Shown here piece by piece: positions 8,495 through 17,157 of a stretch of DNA of 30,988 bases (within the stretch, counting starts at the first letter, position 1; the number at the start of each line of letters is the position of its first letter). The stretch lies in contig JAUMTV010000023.1 of assembly GCA_030531025.1 (NCBI GenBank), positions 1 to 30,988 on the forward strand. Reading direction: 5' to 3'. The translations under genes and the position numbers were made by a program. Origin of the DNA: Turicibacter sp. (GTDB lineage Bacteria; Bacillota; Bacilli; MOL361; Turicibacteraceae). The notes under the pieces were generated by a model that saw only the letters and a list, made by a program, of their open reading frames with translations, did not search any database and was not told the DNA's origin.

Positions 8495-9925
8495 ATGAAT
8501 AAAAAATTTGTACAAGCAATAACATCAATTGATGAGGATTTCGCACAATGGTATACAGATGTAGTAAAAAAAGCCGAATTAGTTGATTATTCAAGTGTAA
8601 AAGGATGCATGATTATTCGACCATATGGATATGCTATTTGGGAAAATATTCAAAGTTATTTAGATAAAAAATTTAAAGAAACAAAACATGAAAATGTTTA
8701 TATGCCGTTATTAATTCCAGAATCATTACTTCAGCGTGAAAAAGACCATGTTGAAGGATTTGCGCCAGAAGTAGCATGGGTGACACAAGGTGGTAATGAA
8801 CCATTAGCAGAGCGTTTAGTTGTTCGTCCGACATCGGAAACTTTATTTTGTGATCATTATTCTAAAATTGTTCAAAGTTATAATGACTTACCAAAAAAAT
8901 ATAATCAGTGGTGCTCTGTCGTTCGTTGGGAAAAGACGACGCGTCCATTTTTACGTACAACAGAATTCTTATGGCAAGAGGGACACACAGTTCATGCCAC
9001 AGCTGAAGAAGCGCAAGAAGAAACATTATTAATGTTGGATACATATGCTAAAATGTGTGAAGAATTTTTAGCTATTCCTGTTATTAAAGGTCAAAAAACA
9101 GAGAAAGAAAAGTTCTCTGGAGCAAAAGCAACTTATACAATTGAAAGTTTGATGCATGATGGAAAAGCTTTACAAAGTGGAACATCTCATAATTTTGGGA
9201 CAGGATTTGCAGAAGCATTTGATATTAAATTTGCAGACAAAGATTCAGAGTTAAAATATGCTCATCAAACGTCATGGGGAGTAACGACACGTTTAATTGG
9301 AGCTATTATTATGGTTCATGGTGATAACTCTGGTCTTGTTTTACCACCAAAAGTTGCTCCAACACAAGTTGTGGTTATTCCAATTGCAGCACATAAAGAA
9401 GGAGTAGTCGAAAAAGCACAAGAATTACAAGAAAAGTTAGCAACAGTAGCACGTGTCAAATGTGATCTGACAGATAAAACACCAGGATGGAAGTTTAGTG
9501 AATATGAAATGAAAGGAATCCCGCTACGTGTTGAGATCGGTCCAAAAGATATTGAAAATAATCAAGCCGTTTTAGTTCGTCGTGATACGCATGAGAAAAT
9601 CATTGTTTCATTAAATGAGATTGAGATAAAAGTAGCTGAATTATTAGAAGAGATTCAATCTAATTTATATAAAAAGGCATTAGCTAAACGTGAACAAATG
9701 ACCTATGTAGCAACAAATATGGATGAGTTAAAGGAAAACGCAACAAATCGTCCTGGGTTCACGAAGGCGATGTGGTGTATGGACCAAGCTTGTGAAGAGA
9801 AAATTAAAGAAGAAGTTGGATTCACTTCACGTTGTATGCCATTTGTACAAGAAGACATTTCTGAAACTTGTGTCTGCTGTGCGAAAAAAGCAAAAACTAT
9901 GGTTTATTGGGCGAAAGCTTATTAA
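8495..9925 (+). CDS. proS: prolyl-tRNA synthetase, eukaryote/archaeal type
   Basis: A class II synthetase of 476 residues that charges tRNA-Pro with proline. The motif 2 region [21 protein letters not shown] (about 144-164) and RPTSE (111-115) are clear. The anticodon-binding domain follows (from about 285), and the Cys-rich tail (CMDQAC, CVCCAKK) ends in Tyr, as in the archaeal/eukaryotic ProS group. It lacks the INS editing insertion of the longer bacterial type. I place the start at ATG 8495, eight bases after AGGGAG. A GTG at 8486 lies inside that ribosome site and is unlikely to be used. Regulation is by the T-box leader directly upstream. Confidence 0.95.
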   Translation: MNKKFVQAITSIDEDFAQWYTDVVKKAELVDYSSVKGCMIIRPYGYAIWENIQSYLDKKFKETKHENVYMPLLIPESLLQREKDHVEGFAPEVAWVTQGGNEPLAERLVVRPTSETLFCDHYSKIVQSYNDLPKKYNQWCSVVRWEKTTRPFLRTTEFLWQEGHTVHATAEEAQEETLLMLDTYAKMCEEFLAIPVIKGQKTEKEKFSGAKATYTIESLMHDGKALQSGTSHNFGTGFAEAFDIKFADKDSELKYAHQTSWGVTTRLIGAIIMVHGDNSGLVLPPKVAPTQVVVIPIAAHKEGVVEKAQELQEKLATVARVKCDLTDKTPGWKFSEYEMKGIPLRVEIGPKDIENNQAVLVRRDTHEKIIVSLNEIEIKVAELLEEIQSNLYKKALAKREQMTYVATNMDELKENATNRPGFTKAMWCMDQACEEKIKEEVGFTSRCMPFVQEDISETCVCCAKKAKTMVYWAKAY

Positions 9926-10052
9926 TGACTTGATAGGTTGATCATAAAGTTATTCTAACTTCAATTTAAAAAATGTGAGAAGCGATAAGAAAATATAAGT
10001 GGGAAAAATATAATAGAATAAAATTTTAGGAATATTTTTCAAAGTTAGCTCT

Positions 10053-10081
10053 TATAATGTGATATCAAACCATTAAAGGAG
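10053..10081 (+). promoter_or_regulatory. -10 element and ribosome site of the DUF4177-like gene
   Basis: TATAAT at 10053-10058 is not preceded by a good -35. AAAGGAG at 10075-10081 sits nine bases before the ATG. Confidence 0.45.
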
Positions 10082-10090
10082 CTAATAATC

Positions 10091-10267
10091 ATGAAAAAAT
10101 TCGAATACAAATTAGAAGAGTTAAATATTGATATCAAATCAGCATTAAATCCAGAGCTTAAAGATCTTCATCAACAATTAGAAGAGAAGTTAAACGAACT
10201 TGGAAAAGAAGGTTGGCGTCTTTGTGGCGTGAATGGATGTTTATATTATTTTGCTCGTGAAATTTAA
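10091..10267 (+). CDS. DUF4177-like small protein
   Basis: A 58-residue protein starting MKKFEYKLEEL and containing LEEKLNELGKEGWRLCGVNG and YYFARE. This pattern of an N-terminal strand, a helix with LNELGKEGW and a final strand matches the DUF4177 family of small Bacillota proteins. Function is not known for the family. A strong AAAGGAG box, a TATAAT upstream and a long terminator downstream support it as a real monocistronic gene. Confidence 0.8.
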   Translation: MKKFEYKLEELNIDIKSALNPELKDLHQQLEEKLNELGKEGWRLCGVNGCLYYFAREI

Positions 10268-10279
10268 TCTATATATAAT
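10251..10279 (+). promoter_or_regulatory. possible internal promoter for a short RNA
   Basis: TTGCTC (10251-10256), a 17-bp spacer and TATAAT (10274-10279) overlap the end of the small gene. Transcription would begin near 10286 and meet the terminator at 10312-10376, giving an RNA of about 90 bases that is mostly hairpin. The -35 matches only three of six bases. Confidence 0.3.
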
Positions 10280-10311
10280 AAGGATAGAAAAATTAAATAA
10301 TAGATAGATTT

Positions 10312-10376
10312 AGACTTTGTTGTAGTGTGTTTTAGTTAGGGAGACTTCATACACTTTTACAACAAAGTCTTTTTTT
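10312..10376 (+). terminator. long terminator hairpin
   Basis: The 13-bp stem AGACTTTGTTGTA/TACAACAAAGTCT has a further inner pairing AGTGTG/TACACT and is followed by a run of T. It ends the small DUF4177-like transcript. Confidence 0.8.
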
Positions 10377-10462
10377 AGGATAAGATTAAGTTAATTCTTT
10401 GAATAAAGAATGAAAAGCGTAATTTTCTTGTGGTATTAGGTTTATTGCTATGTTATTAGGTT

Positions 10463-10489
10463 AAGACACATGTAGAGGTGTCTTTTTTA
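10463..10489 (+). terminator. orphan terminator hairpin
   Basis: AAGACAC/GTGTCTT (10463-10469 with 10478-10484) is followed by TTTTAT. No gene lies between it and the preceding terminator, only a 7-bp inverted repeat ATTCTTT/AAAGAAT at 10394-10411. It could be a backup terminator or end a small RNA. The rest of 10268-10560 holds nothing else I can identify. Confidence 0.55.
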
Positions 10490-10560
10490 TTTTAAAACGA
10501 TAGTGTATTTATCTTTAATGAGCAGTATTAGTTTGTAATAAGAGTATTGTTTGTTGAAAA

Positions 10561-10584
10561 TGAATGATTTTGAATGTTTGAATG
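10561..10584 (+). promoter_or_regulatory. distal TGAATG operator cluster
   Basis: Three TGAATG units at 10561, 10571 and 10579 lie about 85-105 bases upstream of the fru promoter. They match the promoter-proximal cluster in sequence, so the DeoR-type regulator encoded downstream probably binds both, which would allow looping. This is inference. Confidence 0.55.
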
Positions 10585-10586
10585 AA

Positions 10587-10600
10587 TAAAAACGTTTCAA
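10587..10600 (+). promoter_or_regulatory. weak cre-like site
   Basis: TAAAAACGTTTCAA matches the CcpA cre consensus with two mismatches. A second such match, TGTAACCGCTTAAT (10675-10688), lies between the -35 and -10 of the fru promoter. Carbon catabolite control of a sugar PTS would be ordinary, but both matches are imperfect. Confidence 0.35.
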
Positions 10601-10623
10601 AATGATGGGGTATGTAATTTTAA

Positions 10624-10669
10624 TGAATAAAAATGAATGATTTTGAATGTTTTTGAATGAAAATGATTG
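10624..10669 (+). promoter_or_regulatory. 10-bp phased operator array overlapping the fru promoter
   Basis: TGAATA (10624), TGAATG (10634, 10644, 10654) and TGATTG (10664) recur at exactly 10-bp steps, so they fall on one DNA face. The last unit overlaps the -35. DeoR-family sugar regulators are known to use tandem direct repeats of this kind. This is the likely FruR operator. Confidence 0.7.
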
Positions 10670-10695
10670 ACTTTTGTAACCGCTTAATCTATAAT
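10667..10695 (+). promoter_or_regulatory. fru operon promoter
   Basis: TTGACT (10667-10672), a 17-bp spacer and a perfect TATAAT (10690-10695) drive fruR-fruK-fruA. The leader before the fruR start is about 84 bases. Confidence 0.85.
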
Positions 10696-10785
10696 GGATT
10701 TGTAAACGACTTAAAGGTTGATAAATAGTGAGTTTGAATTATAGAAACAGTAATATTTGGGCAAAGTATGATATGAGGTGAAAAT

Positions 10786-11532
10786 TTGATTACAGAAGAA
10801 AGACATCAACTAATTGTTGCTGAATTAAAGCAAAAAGGAGCAGTGAGAGTAGCCGATTTAGTTGAGAAGTTTAATATCTCAGAATCAACCATTCGACGCG
10901 ATTTAGTTCAACTAGAAGCATTAAATTATCTAAAACGTGTACACGGAGGCGCTGTATTAGTCCAAAACAAATTCGTAGAAAAAAGTTATAATGATAAATC
11001 AAATCAGTTTGTAACTGAAAAAGATTTAATTGCACAGTATGCTGCTTCGTTAGTTCAAGAAGGTGATAGTATATATCTTGACTCAGGAACAACAACATAT
11101 GAGATGATTAAATATTTAAAAGATAAAGAGATTGTTGTTGTTACAAATGGGTTGTCTCATGTTGAATCATTAATTGAAAATAATATTTCTTGCTTTGTAT
11201 TAGGTGGTAAAGTTAAACAAAAAACTAAAGCTGTTGTAGGTTATGAAGCGATCTCAGCATTAGGACGTTATCGATTTGATAAATGTTTTATGGGAAGTAA
11301 CGGTGTTCATTCTTTACACGGATTTACAACGCCTGATCCAGAAGAAGCAATGATCAAAGAAAATGCTATTAAGGCTTCAAATGATGTCTTTGTCTTAGTA
11401 GATGAAACGAAATTTGGAGAGGTGAGTTTCACTAGATTTGCAGAAATCAGTGAAGCAACCATTATTACAACTAGTAATGAAGACTTAAGTCAATATCAGG
11501 ATAAAACATTAGTGAAGGTAGTGAGAAAATGA
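10786..11532 (+). CDS. fruR: DeoR-family transcriptional regulator of the fru operon
   Basis: A 248-residue DeoR-type regulator. The N-terminal helix-turn-helix (VRVADLVEKFNISESTIRRDLVQLE) is followed by the family signature HGGAV. The C-terminal DeoRC sugar-phosphate domain has DSGTTT and VVTNG. It begins with TTG, five bases after GAGGTG. As the first gene of the operon it probably represses its own promoter until a fructose phosphate builds up, as known for FruR proteins. The phased TGAATG repeats upstream are its likely target. It overlaps fruK by four bases. Confidence 0.92.
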   Translation: MITEERHQLIVAELKQKGAVRVADLVEKFNISESTIRRDLVQLEALNYLKRVHGGAVLVQNKFVEKSYNDKSNQFVTEKDLIAQYAASLVQEGDSIYLDSGTTTYEMIKYLKDKEIVVVTNGLSHVESLIENNISCFVLGGKVKQKTKAVVGYEAISALGRYRFDKCFMGSNGVHSLHGFTTPDPEEAMIKENAIKASNDVFVLVDETKFGEVSFTRFAEISEATIITTSNEDLSQYQDKTLVKVVRK

Positions 11533-12449
11533 TTTATACAGTAACGCTTAATCCTTCAATTGATTATGTGGTAAGCATGGATCAGTTGCTTGAAGGAACA
11601 GTTAATCGTGTATCAACAGAGCATTTTTATGCAGGTGGAAAAGGAATCAATGTTTCGCAAATTTTAAATCAACATGACGTTGAGAATGTGGCCTTAGGAT
11701 TTGTTAGTGGTTTTACTGGTGAGTTTATTAAACAAAGCTTACAAGAAAAAGGGATTCATACGAATTTTATTTCGTTACCAGCAGGATATTCACGTATTAA
11801 CATGAAAGTGAAAACTTTAACTGAAGAAACAGAAATTAATGGGGCAGGCCCACAAATCCCAAAGGAAGCGATTGATTCATTATATAAACAACTCGATCAG
11901 TTGACGTCAGAAGATACGCTTGTATTAGCAGGAAGCATTCCAGCATCATTACCGGATGATTTTTATGAGCAGATTATGAAATACATTGAGAAAAAACAAG
12001 TAAAAGTGATTGTAGATGCAACTAAAAATTTATTATTAAATGTATTAAAATATCGTCCGTTCTTAATCAAGCCAAATCATCATGAAATTGCTGAAATGTT
12101 TAATGTTACGATTTCAAGTCTTGACGAGTTATTACAGTATGGTGAGCGATTAAAAGAGAGGGGGGCACAAAATGTCTTAATCTCAATGGGTGGAGAAGGG
12201 GCAGTTTTAATAACTGAAAATGGTGAGGTCTACCGTAGTAATGTACCGAAAGGAATTGTTAAAAACTCAGTCGGTGCTGGTGATTCTATGGTGGCTGGAT
12301 TTATCGCTGGTTATCAAAAAACTAATCGTTACGATGAAGCGTTACGTTTAGGAGCAGCAAGTGGAAGTGCAACTGCGTTTTCAAGTGATGTTGCAACACG
12401 TGAGTATATTGACCAGTTAGTATCAGAAATCAATGTTAATCAATTATAA
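11529..12449 (+). CDS. fruK: 1-phosphofructokinase
   Basis: A 306-residue PfkB-family sugar kinase that turns fructose 1-phosphate into fructose 1,6-bisphosphate with ATP. Visible signatures are LNPSID at the N-terminus, the AGGKGIN substrate motif (35-41), KPNHHE (181-186), and the C-terminal SVGAGDSMVAGF with catalytic D252. Length is typical of FruK. Start overlaps the fruR stop (ATGA), and fruA follows after 14 bases, so product flow matches gene order: FruA makes fructose 1-phosphate and FruK consumes it. Confidence 0.95.
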   Translation: MIYTVTLNPSIDYVVSMDQLLEGTVNRVSTEHFYAGGKGINVSQILNQHDVENVALGFVSGFTGEFIKQSLQEKGIHTNFISLPAGYSRINMKVKTLTEETEINGAGPQIPKEAIDSLYKQLDQLTSEDTLVLAGSIPASLPDDFYEQIMKYIEKKQVKVIVDATKNLLLNVLKYRPFLIKPNHHEIAEMFNVTISSLDELLQYGERLKERGAQNVLISMGGEGAVLITENGEVYRSNVPKGIVKNSVGAGDSMVAGFIAGYQKTNRYDEALRLGAASGSATAFSSDVATREYIDQLVSEINVNQL

Positions 12450-12463
12450 ATGGAGGTCTAAAT

Positions 12464-14371
12464 ATGAGAATTACAGACTTATTAAGTAAACAGTCAATAA
12501 GCTTAGACTTAAAAGCAGAAAACAAAATGGCTGCCATTGATGAATTAGTCGATTTAGTCAATGCAAGTGGAAACTTAAGTGATAAAGAAGAATATAAAAA
12601 AGGAATTATAGCTCGTGAAGAGCAAAGTACAACAGGAATTGGCGAAGGAATCGCTATTCCACATGCTAAAACGAAAGCGGTTAAAAAAGCATGTTTAGGA
12701 GCAGCTGTTAGTAAAGCAGGTGTTGATTATGAATCATTTGATGGTAGCTTAGCACACTTATTCTTTATGATTGCCGCACCAGATGGAGCAAATAATACTC
12801 ACTTAGAAGTATTATCACGCTTATCAACTATTTTAATGGATGAAGATTTCCGTAAAAACTTAATGAATGCGAAATCGGTCGATGAATTTTTATCATTAAT
12901 TGATGCGAAAGAAACAGAAGCATTTCCAGAGGAAACAGAAGAACAAAAAGATGATTTTTATGAAACCCCAAAACGAGGAGATGCTAAGTATCCGCGTGTA
13001 TTAGCCGTAACAGCATGTCCAACAGGAATTGCACATACATTTATGGCGGCTGAAGCACTAAACAAAAAAGGAGCCGAAATGGGGATTTCTATTAAGGTTG
13101 AAACAAATGGTTCAGCAGGTGCAAAAAATGTTTTAACAAAAGAAGAAATTGAAAACTGTGATGCAATTATCGTTGCGGCAGATAAAAAAGTAGAAATGGC
13201 TCGTTTTAATGGTAAAAAGGTTATTCAAACAAAAGTGGCTGATGGAATTCATAAGTCTGAGGAATTAATTACACGTGCGATTAATGGAGATGCACCTATT
13301 TATCATAGTGCAGAAGGATCAGCTAACGTTGAAGAAGAAACAAATGAAAGTTTTGGACGTCAATTATATAAACATTTAATGAATGGTGTTTCTAATATGT
13401 TACCATTCGTTGTCGCAGGTGGGATTTTAATTGCCTTAGCCTTTTTATTTGATGATCGTGCCATTGATCCTGCAAACTTTGGATCAAATACACCATTTGC
13501 AGCATTCTTTAAATCAGTCGGAGATGCAGCCTTTGGATTCTTATTACCTGTTTTAGCCGGATTTATTGCCGTCAGCATTGGTGACCGTCCAGCAATGGTT
13601 GTCGGATTTGTTGGGGGATTATTAGCAAACACAGGTGGAGCAGGATTCTTAGGTGCCTTATTAGCCGGATTTATTGCTGGATATTTAGTTCTAGGATTAC
13701 GTAAAGTGTTTGGCTTCTTACCACAATCACTAGAAGGAATTAAACCAGTATTACTATATCCGTTATTTGGAACACTATTAATTGGTGTCATCATGACATT
13801 TATTGTAAATCCACCAGTTGCTTTCTTAAATAATGGATTAACAAACTTCTTAAATAGCTTAGGAACAAGTTCAGCCGTGATTTTAGGAATTGTTGTCGCA
13901 GCTATGATGTCAATTGATATGGGTGGACCATTCAATAAAGCGGCTTATGTCTTTGGTATTGCATCATTACAATCAGGTAACGAAGCAGTTATGGCAGCAG
14001 TTATGGCTGGTGGGATGGTGCCACCACTTGCAATTGCCTTAGCAACAACTTTCTATAAAAACCGTTTTACACCACAAGAGCGCGATTCAGGAAAAGTTAA
14101 CTACATTATGGGTGCATCATTTATCACTGAAGGTGCGATTCCATTTGCAGCAGCAGATCCATTAAAAGTCATTCCTTCATGTGCCATTGGTGCAGCAGTT
14201 GCAGGAGCTTTAACGATGGTCTTTGGTTGTACATTACCAGCTCCACATGGTGGAATCTTCGTGTTCCCTGTTGTAGGAAATTGGCCAATGTACTTAGTAG
14301 CTATCTTAGTTGGTTCAGTTGTTGGGGCTGTTATTTTAGGATTCTTAAAACGTCCAAGAAATGAAGCTTAA
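12464..14371 (+). CDS. fruA: fructose-specific PTS enzyme IIABC
   Basis: A 635-residue membrane permease that imports fructose and phosphorylates it to fructose 1-phosphate. The EIIA domain (about 1-150) has phospho-site H67 in GIAIPHAKT. The EIIB domain (about 176-275) has phospho-site C185 in TACPTGIAHT. The EIIC domain (about 300-630) is polytopic, with GGILIALAFLFDD and the family-typical ADPLKVIP and PAPHGGIFVF stretches near the end. The domain order A-B-C is usual for Bacillota FruA. The ribosome site is GGAGG. A perfect terminator follows. Confidence 0.96.
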   Translation: MRITDLLSKQSISLDLKAENKMAAIDELVDLVNASGNLSDKEEYKKGIIAREEQSTTGIGEGIAIPHAKTKAVKKACLGAAVSKAGVDYESFDGSLAHLFFMIAAPDGANNTHLEVLSRLSTILMDEDFRKNLMNAKSVDEFLSLIDAKETEAFPEETEEQKDDFYETPKRGDAKYPRVLAVTACPTGIAHTFMAAEALNKKGAEMGISIKVETNGSAGAKNVLTKEEIENCDAIIVAADKKVEMARFNGKKVIQTKVADGIHKSEELITRAINGDAPIYHSAEGSANVEEETNESFGRQLYKHLMNGVSNMLPFVVAGGILIALAFLFDDRAIDPANFGSNTPFAAFFKSVGDAAFGFLLPVLAGFIAVSIGDRPAMVVGFVGGLLANTGGAGFLGALLAGFIAGYLVLGLRKVFGFLPQSLEGIKPVLLYPLFGTLLIGVIMTFIVNPPVAFLNNGLTNFLNSLGTSSAVILGIVVAAMMSIDMGGPFNKAAYVFGIASLQSGNEAVMAAVMAGGMVPPLAIALATTFYKNRFTPQERDSGKVNYIMGASFITEGAIPFAAADPLKVIPSCAIGAAVAGALTMVFGCTLPAPHGGIFVFPVVGNWPMYLVAILVGSVVGAVILGFLKRPRNEA

Positions 14372-14387
14372 TGTAATCATAAGATAT

Positions 14388-14421
14388 AAAAAAGCTTGAA
14401 GTATTAACTTCAAGCTTTTTT
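14388..14421 (+). terminator. fru operon terminator
   Basis: The 15-bp perfect stem AAAAAAGCTTGAAGT/ACTTCAAGCTTTTTT with an ATTA loop can act on both strands. From here to 14599 I see nothing else. Confidence 0.9.
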
Positions 14422-14599
14422 ATTTAATTAAACAATAGATGCTAAAACAATACTACCTCATTTAATTAGGTAGGGTCATAGGAGACGAATCAAATTAGGA
14501 TAGTTGGTAAAAAAGATGAAGAAATAAAATGCTCATTAATAAAATCCGTATGACTTTCATTCGACTATTGATTTGTTTCATATCAGTTTTATCAAAAGT

Positions 14600-14628
14600 A
14601 AAAAAGCTATGTTTTACATAGCTTTTTT
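14600..14628 (-). terminator. terminator of the ThyX-like gene
   Basis: AAAAAAGCTATGT/ACATAGCTTTTTT with a TTT loop lies eight bases beyond the stop of the minus-strand gene. It is symmetric and could work both ways. Confidence 0.85.
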
Positions 14629-14635
14629 ATTGGTT

Positions 14636-15265
14636 CTATAATTCTTTTAATTGACCATTAGCAATTAAAAACTCTTTAAATAATGGAAGTTTTTCGATTA
14701 ATTCATCACAAAATTGGCGCCATTCAGGTAATCGATGAGTATGACGTTGTGACCAAATATTCATTAATTGAAGATAGTTTGTTGTCACACGTCCTGTCAT
14801 TTTTAGTCCTGCTGGTGTTGAGTAAAGTAATTTTAAATAATCATCTTTAGATTTTGTTTCATTATAGGTTTGTTGTAGTTCTTTTAAGCGTTGAATAATA
14901 ATTGGGTCTGTATATTCATTGAACGCTTCTTCTAAATCAAATTTACTAATACGATGCATTGTACTCATACCAGTAATAATATCAGCAAAGTGATAGCGTT
15001 GAAATTCAATCCATGCTTTGTTTGTAAATGTAATGTCCATATTTACAACAATCCCTTTAGCAAATGAGCAATGGCCGCTATTTAGTGGTGCTTTTAACAA
15101 CTTTAACACGCGAGTGTAATGACGATTATCACAAGATAATGCTTCTTTTAAAGCAATTGCTTGTTCGATACAAAGTTGCTCATTATACTCTTCAATCATT
15201 GCATAACCACTTGAAATGATGGTTTCTTCTAAATCGTAAACATGAAAATTAGTGATGACATTCAT
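14636..15265 (-). CDS. ThyX-like protein (divergent flavin-dependent thymidylate synthase fold)
   Basis: A 209-residue soluble protein. Several stretches recall ThyX: LNSGHCSF (62-68, compare the family LGHxSF), QRYHFADIITGMSTMHR (89-105, where ThyX has RHRxxSxNxxSxR), and a C-terminal helix pair with a Gln/Arg-rich NIWSQRHTHRLPEW (169-182). The ThyX signature is not conserved exactly, so thymidylate synthase activity is doubtful. I choose ATG 15265 because an upstream in-frame ATG at 15373 lies inside the promoter. It is monocistronic. It could instead be an unrelated alpha-helical protein. Confidence 0.5.
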   Translation of the reverse strand: MNVITNFHVYDLEETIISSGYAMIEEYNEQLCIEQAIALKEALSCDNRHYTRVLKLLKAPLNSGHCSFAKGIVVNMDITFTNKAWIEFQRYHFADIITGMSTMHRISKFDLEEAFNEYTDPIIIQRLKELQQTYNETKSKDDYLKLLYSTPAGLKMTGRVTTNYLQLMNIWSQRHTHRLPEWRQFCDELIEKLPLFKEFLIANGQLKEL

Positions 15266-15344
15266 ACGTCTGATTTCCCCTTTTTTATAAAAAAAATATC
15301 TCTTACTCTTATGTTTTGTCGATAAAAAGTAGAGTCTAGATTCA

Positions 15345-15373
15345 ATAATAGCTTGAAACGTACGATTAATCAA
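15345..15373 (-). promoter_or_regulatory. promoter of the ThyX-like gene
   Basis: On the minus strand TTGATT (15373-15368), a 17-bp spacer and TATTAT (15350-15345) place transcription start near 15338, leaving a leader of about 73 bases. Confidence 0.65.
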
Positions 15374-15502
15374 GATGTAAAATATTACATAGTTTTCTTC
15401 TATAAACTAGTTCATTGCATTATGCTTAGATAAATAAAAAAAGTCGAACATTTTATGTCGTTTATGCATAAACTAATATTAAAAAGAAAGGAGGAGATCA
15501 AC

Positions 15503-16081
15503 ATGAGTCAATTGATTCCTAAAATTATTCATCAAATTTGGATTGGTAATTCAGATATTCCTAGCAGTTGTCAGCAATATATCGATTCATGGAAAACACA
15601 TCATCCAGATTGGGAGTATCGATTATGGACTGATGACAATATGATTAAACTCCAAAATCAAGAGCTTTATGATTCAACAACTAGTGTTCGTCAAAAAGCA
15701 GATATTGCTCGATATGAACTACTCTATCAATTTGGAGGTGTTTATGTCGACATTGATATGGAATGTTTTAAAAATATCGAGCCGTTATTAGATGAAGTTG
15801 AATTTTTTGTTGGAACGGAAGATGATTTTTATTTTTCTAATGAATTAATGGGATGTACCCCTCATCACGAATTGATGTGTGAATTGATTGAAGGGATTCC
15901 AAATTCTATGCATTCTGCCTATAACTTAACGATTGATGAGCAAAGTGGCCCAATCTATATTACGAAATATTTACTTTGGATGCCACAAGTTACAGTTGTC
16001 GATCAAGAAATTTTCTTTCCAAAAAGTACTCTAAAGAAAAGTTATGCGGCACATCGCGCAAAAATTCTTGCTTCATTATAA
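15503..16081 (+). CDS. family 32 glycosyltransferase (DXD sugar-binding type)
   Basis: A 192-residue glycosyltransferase-like protein. It begins with IPKIIHQIWIG (5-15), has WEYRLWTDDN (37-46), RQKADIARYELLYQFGGVY and the metal/nucleotide-sugar DXD motif YVDIDMEC (D83, D85). These define the Gly_transf_sug (GT32) group, which adds sugars to surface glycans. ATG 15503 follows AAAGGAGGAG closely; an upstream ATG at 15455 has no ribosome site. The C-terminus ends soon after SYAAHRAK, where relatives often carry a longer His/Trp tail, so it may be slightly short. No other glycan genes are nearby. Confidence 0.85.
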   Translation: MSQLIPKIIHQIWIGNSDIPSSCQQYIDSWKTHHPDWEYRLWTDDNMIKLQNQELYDSTTSVRQKADIARYELLYQFGGVYVDIDMECFKNIEPLLDEVEFFVGTEDDFYFSNELMGCTPHHELMCELIEGIPNSMHSAYNLTIDEQSGPIYITKYLLWMPQVTVVDQEIFFPKSTLKKSYAAHRAKILASL

Positions 16082-16119
16082 TAAAACGTATCCATCTTTT
16101 TGAATGATGGTGAAATCCC

Positions 16120-16148
16120 TTGAATCTTACTTATAAATTTGATATTCT
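16120..16148 (+). promoter_or_regulatory. promoter of the EamA transporter gene
   Basis: TTGAAT (16120-16125), a 17-bp spacer and TATTCT (16143-16148) lie 36 bases before the start codon. Confidence 0.55.
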
Positions 16149-16184
16149 TCTGTTTGATATCTGACATGGAAAGGAAATCAAATT

Positions 16185-17048
16185 ATGCGTGAAAATCAAG
16201 GGGTTTTTGTTACGATATTATCTGCTTTTATCTTTGGGTTTACACCTATTTTAGCTAAATGGACCTATGAAGGTGGAAGTAATGCGATAAGTCTGACGTT
16301 TTATCGCTCTTTTATAGCCATTCCTATCTTATATATGATTTTAAAGATAAGAGGGATCTCGCTTAAAATTACAAAAAAAGAAGTGATACATTTATTAATT
16401 GTTGGTGGACTAGGACAAGCATTAACCACACTGACATTATATGCAACGTATGATTATCTTTCGGTTGGGATGGCGACAACCATTCATTTTATTTATCCTG
16501 TTTTTGTTGTTTTAGTTGGCATAATTTATTATCATGAATCATGGTCACGAGCAAAAGTGATTTCAATTTTATTTGCAGTCCTTGGAATACTGACTTTTAT
16601 TGATATAAGTGGAACCATCAGTATTTTAGGGATATTTTTAGCTATTTTATCAGGAATCACTTATGCGTTTTATATCTTATATATCGATAAAAGTGGTTTA
16701 AAGCAAATGAATCCCTTTAAATTAACTTTTTATTTAAGTATTGTGGTTTCAAGTTGTGTTTTTATTTATGGAATCATCATGCAAGATTTGACGATTCATT
16801 TAAGTTTTGATGCGTGGCTTTTAACCATAACCATTTCTATTTTAGTAACCGTAGGTGCTGTTGCTTTACTTCAAATGGGAATTAAATTAATTGGAAGTAC
16901 AAGAGCATCGATTTTATGTTTATTTGAACCGATCACAAGTGTCGTTTTAGGGTTGTTTTTGTTGAATGAGAAGCTATCTGTACTAAAATTAATTGGATGT
17001 GTGCTTATTTTATTATCAGCTTATGCTATTACAAAAGAAAATAATTAA
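16185..17048 (+). CDS. EamA-family (DMT) transporter
   Basis: A 287-residue inner membrane protein with ten predicted helices in two EamA repeats (about 5-137 and 147-285), the layout of drug/metabolite superfamily exporters. The first repeat holds TFYRSFIAIPILYMI, and the second ends with PITSVVLGLFLLNEKLS, a typical repeat-end pattern. The ribosome site is AAAGGAAA. Substrate cannot be assigned; members export amino acids or metabolites. It stands alone between a promoter and a terminator. Confidence 0.9.
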   Translation: MRENQGVFVTILSAFIFGFTPILAKWTYEGGSNAISLTFYRSFIAIPILYMILKIRGISLKITKKEVIHLLIVGGLGQALTTLTLYATYDYLSVGMATTIHFIYPVFVVLVGIIYYHESWSRAKVISILFAVLGILTFIDISGTISILGIFLAILSGITYAFYILYIDKSGLKQMNPFKLTFYLSIVVSSCVFIYGIIMQDLTIHLSFDAWLLTITISILVTVGAVALLQMGIKLIGSTRASILCLFEPITSVVLGLFLLNEKLSVLKLIGCVLILLSAYAITKENN

Positions 17049-17050
17049 TC

Positions 17051-17081
17051 AAAACATATCTTTTTAGGATATGTTTTTTTT
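17051..17081 (+). terminator. terminator of the EamA transporter gene
   Basis: AAAACATATC/GATATGTTTT with a seven-base loop is followed by T residues, directly after the stop codon. Confidence 0.85.
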
Positions 17082-17157
17082 ATTAATGACAGAGATAGAC
17101 AAGTTCCTTGTTTTTAGCATGATAAAATAAAAAATGTGAAAGGGAAGGGGAAGTAGT

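Noticed and set aside
13360..13935. A 191-residue open frame on the minus strand inside fruA
   Set aside because: It lies entirely within the well-supported fruA gene; composition mirrors the EIIC sequence and no ribosome site supports it.
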